From contig CALLVB010000101.1 in the NCBI GenBank assembly GCA_938010795.1, positions 1 through 7,533 of the forward strand: a DNA stretch of 7,533 nucleotides. The letters are read 5' to 3'. Below the pieces are notes generated by a model, which had not been told where the DNA came from, ran no database searches, and was given only the letters and a program-made list of their open reading frames with translations. Made by a program: the position numbers and the translations under genes. Of the stretch, positions 6,392 through 7,533 are shown in pieces (positions within the stretch are counted from its first letter, which is position 1; every line of letters starts with the position of its first letter). The stretch is from Minisyncoccota bacterium (lineage in GTDB: Bacteria > Patescibacteriota > Minisyncoccia > Phycocordibacterales > GCA-2747955).

Positions 6392-6457
6392 TGATGAGTA
6401 TATTAAGAGTAATTAAGTGAGGCATTTGCGGTACTTATGAGGGTGAGACTGTGTGGT

Positions 6458-6493
6458 AAATAAAAACGACCTCTTAATTGAGCAGAGGTCGTT
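6458..6493 (-). terminator. intrinsic terminator of the small zinc-ribbon gene
   Basis: On the minus strand AACGACCTCT (6493-6484) pairs with AGAGGTCGTT (6474-6465) as a 10-bp stem around a nine-base loop, followed by a T-rich run (TTTTTATTT, 6466-6458). It begins 22 bases after the TAA of the 53-codon minus-strand gene. The T-run is on the left side only, so it works for leftward transcription. Confidence 0.82.
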
Positions 6494-6515
6494 CGTGCTA
6501 AACATCATAAGATGA

Positions 6516-6677
6516 TTAGGGGTATTGTTGATCGAACATGCGTTCTTCGGTATCTCTGGCATCGCCAAGTTTTTCTACAACGCGCGTTCCGTTGCATCGA
6601 GGACATGATGATGCAAATGCGTCTTTTGAACAAGCTGGACACGCCTGCTGGTGTGATTGGTGTTCGTCTCTAGCCAT
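6516..6677 (-). CDS. small four-cysteine zinc-ribbon protein, 53 residues
   Basis: An ATG at 6677 opens a 53-codon frame ending in TAA at 6516. The product begins MARDEHQSHQQ and has CPAC (Cys13, Cys16) and CPRC (Cys25, Cys28), a compact zinc-ribbon pattern with an eight-residue loop. A charged tail (VVEKLGDARDTEERMFDQQYP) follows. No membrane segment or signal peptide is seen. Three independent signals support a real gene: a GGGAG Shine-Dalgarno seven bases before the ATG, an upstream promoter with a perfect TTGACA, and a leftward terminator 22 bases after the stop. The function is unknown. Small ribbons of this type can bind RNA or proteins, or serve as metal-binding adaptors, but nothing here decides. 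It converges on secY and diverges from the kinase gene. Confidence 0.75.
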   Translation of the reverse strand: MARDEHQSHQQACPACSKDAFASSCPRCNGTRVVEKLGDARDTEERMFDQQYP

Positions 6678-6684
6678 ATAATTT

Positions 6685-6689
6685 CTCCC
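6685..6689 (-). promoter_or_regulatory. Shine-Dalgarno sequence of the zinc-ribbon gene
   Basis: GGGAG on the minus strand (6689-6685) lies seven bases before the ATG at 6677 and fixes the start codon. It is the only well-placed Shine-Dalgarno found at any start in this window. Confidence 0.7.
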
Positions 6690-6701
6690 GTCAAGCTGTT
6701 T

Positions 6702-6731
6702 ATATAATAAATTATATTATTAATATGTCAA
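6702..6731 (-). promoter_or_regulatory. promoter of the zinc-ribbon gene
   Basis: On the minus strand a perfect -35 TTGACA (6731-6726) is followed after 18 bases by TTATAT (6707-6702); TATATA one base further on is an alternative -10. The start would be near 6695, giving a leader of about 18 bases that contains the Shine-Dalgarno. The very A+T-rich spacer makes the exact -10 uncertain. Confidence 0.55.
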
Positions 6732-6755
6732 TGTATAAACCTTTTGTATCTAACT

Positions 6756-6764
6756 TGTTATAAT
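6756..6764 (+). promoter_or_regulatory. extended -10 promoter of the adenylate kinase operon, likely leaderless
   Basis: TGTTATAAT (6756-6764) is a perfect TGnTATAAT extended -10. Only seven bases separate it from the ATG at 6772, so the predicted transcription start coincides with the first base or two of the start codon. No good -35 is seen at the proper distance, which extended -10 promoters tolerate. The mRNA would therefore have essentially no 5' leader. Confidence 0.7.
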
Positions 6765-6771
6765 ACTCGTC

Positions 6772-7359
6772 ATGACACAACAACGAGCATTTATTTTTAT
6801 CGGAAATTCAGGGTGTGGGAAAGGAACACAAGCAAAGTTATTACGAGAGAAGATGGAAGAACAAGGTATGGATGTATTACGTTTGGAGCTAGGAGGAGAG
6901 TTTAGAGAGTTCTGGCAAAAATCAGGATATACTCCCGAAAAGGCCGCAGCACTTGCTGAGTCAGGTTCACTTCAACCAGAGTTTCTTGCAATTAATATGT
7001 GGTCTCAAATGTTAATTAATTTTTTCAATGAGAAAAAGCATTTACTTGCTGATGGGGTTCCAAGAACTCTCCGAGAGGCAAAAGTTCTTGATGGTACCTT
7101 AAGATTTTATAATATTGATCGACCAACGGTGATTTACTTACATTTAGATAGAGAGGTGGCACGAGAGAGAATGATGTCACGTGGACGTTCTGATGATGAT
7201 ACAGCCGCAATCGAAAATCGGCTTAACTGGTTCGAGAAAGACGTAACGAGAACTATTGATTTTCTACAAGACGAAAATTATTACCAGTTTTTAAGAATTG
7301 ATGCCAACAGATCAATTGAGGAAATTCATGCAGAGATCATTGAACGTGTTAACCTATAG
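6772..7359 (+). CDS. adk: adenylate kinase-family nucleoside monophosphate kinase
   Basis: The 195-residue product has the adenylate kinase layout: P-loop GNSGCGKGTQ (11-20), DGVPRT (94-99, the DGFPR motif), and RGRSDDD (137-143) with a downstream Arg150. The LID between these is short, as in the cytosolic eukaryotic and short bacterial forms, and no zinc LID is seen. The enzyme transfers phosphate from ATP to a nucleoside monophosphate, normally AMP. Two AMP-pocket positions differ from E. coli Adk by my hand alignment: the TGDMLR motif reads LGGEFR (39-45 region), losing the Thr, and the Gln after DGFPR is Glu102. Specificity for AMP is therefore likely from context (secY-adk-map order) but not certain. 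The gene starts a new operon and is followed two bases later by map. The stop is TAG. Confidence 0.85.
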   Translation: MTQQRAFIFIGNSGCGKGTQAKLLREKMEEQGMDVLRLELGGEFREFWQKSGYTPEKAAALAESGSLQPEFLAINMWSQMLINFFNEKKHLLADGVPRTLREAKVLDGTLRFYNIDRPTVIYLHLDREVARERMMSRGRSDDDTAAIENRLNWFEKDVTRTIDFLQDENYYQFLRIDANRSIEEIHAEIIERVNL

Positions 7360-7361
7360 AA

Positions 7362-7533
7362 ATGATAACTACATACAACGAACAAGAAATTGAGATAATG
7401 AAAGAGGGCGGTAAAAAGCTTGCGTTCGTTATGAGTGGACTGAAAGAATTTTTAGATGTTGGGGTGACTCATCACGAAATTGAAATGAGGTGTCGAGAAC
7501 TTATTCTAGAGGTGGGTGCAACGTCTGGAACTA
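7362..7533 (+). CDS. map: methionine aminopeptidase type I, N-terminal part (3'-partial)
   Basis: An ATG at 7362, two bases after the kinase stop, opens a frame that stays open for 57 codons to the window edge. The start MITTYNEQEIEIMKEGGKKL, then FLDVGVTHHEIEMRCRELI and a following EVGATSGT, match the first part of type I methionine aminopeptidase (M-x-I-K-T-x-x-E-I-E-x-M-R-x-A-G, then PGVTTLEL-D and G-A-x-P). The enzyme removes the initiator methionine from nascent proteins. The metal-binding residues lie beyond the edge and cannot be checked. The adk-map order is the common one downstream of secY. No Shine-Dalgarno is seen, so translation may be coupled to the kinase gene. Confidence 0.88.
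   Translation, partial: MITTYNEQEIEIMKEGGKKLAFVMSGLKEFLDVGVTHHEIEMRCRELILEVGATSGT

Noticed and set aside
6701..6718. A+T-only inverted repeat (ATATAAT, two bases, ATTATAT) between the zinc-ribbon gene and adk as an operator or origin element.
   Set aside because: Such symmetry arises easily in pure A/T sequence and is explained by the overlapping -10 region. No repeated boxes suggest an origin.
2238..7359. Absence of TGA among the visible stop codons (all TAA or TAG), suggesting recoded TGA as in Gracilibacteria or Absconditabacteria.
   Set aside because: No in-frame TGA occurs inside any of the genes, all of which are full length and written with ordinary GGN glycine and TGG tryptophan codons. 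Nine stops without TGA can be bias in an A+T-rich genome.
1..7533. Search for tRNA or rRNA genes, CRISPR repeats, insertion sequences and integrase sites.
   Set aside because: None was seen by eye: no regularly spaced repeats, transposase motifs or cloverleaf-like sequence was recognised.

Overview
The window looks like a chromosomal segment from a bacterium of the Candidate Phyla Radiation (Patescibacteria), probably a Parcubacteria-like lineage. The evidence is an A+T-leaning genome, short spacers, a bacterial spc-type ribosomal protein cluster with no L30 gene between S5 and L15 (an absence reported across CPR bacteria), and gene starts that mostly lack a Shine-Dalgarno sequence. The phylum assignment is an inference, because no rRNA gene is present. 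All full-length genes read with TGA as neither Gly nor Trp, so the standard bacterial code fits.

Layout. Positions 1-2057 (minus strand, running off the left edge) encode a two-part protein: a flavin-dependent pyridine nucleotide-disulfide oxidoreductase with a CxxxxC active site, followed in frame by a TVP38/TMEM64 (VTT/DedA superfamily) membrane domain. Its promoter lies in a 180-base divergent intergenic region whose main landmark is a perfect 24-bp palindrome covering the -35 box. From 2238 to 6339 a plus-strand operon encodes S14 (zinc type), S8, L6, L18, S5, L15 and the translocon subunit SecY, closed by a strong hairpin terminator at 6364-6391. The upstream spc genes (L14, L24, L5) are not beside S14, which starts its own transcription unit. 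S5 carries an unusual N-terminal extension of about 95 residues: an acidic Pro/Ala/Thr stretch followed by an Arg-Gly-rich tract.

Positions 6340-6771 separate secY from the next operon. They hold the terminator, a second hairpin terminator pointing left, and a 53-codon minus-strand gene for a four-cysteine zinc-ribbon protein with its own promoter and the only clear Shine-Dalgarno in the window. From 6772 a new plus-strand operon begins with an adenylate kinase-family gene, whose extended -10 box sits so close to the ATG that the mRNA should be leaderless. It continues into methionine aminopeptidase, cut by the right edge.

The plus-strand genes work together in making ribosomes (S14, S8, L6, L18, S5, L15), inserting proteins into the membrane (SecY), supplying nucleotides (adenylate kinase) and trimming N-terminal methionine from new proteins (Map). 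The most unusual items are the oxidoreductase-VTT fusion with altered catalytic residues, the palindrome at its promoter, the RG-rich S5 extension, and the small zinc-ribbon gene.
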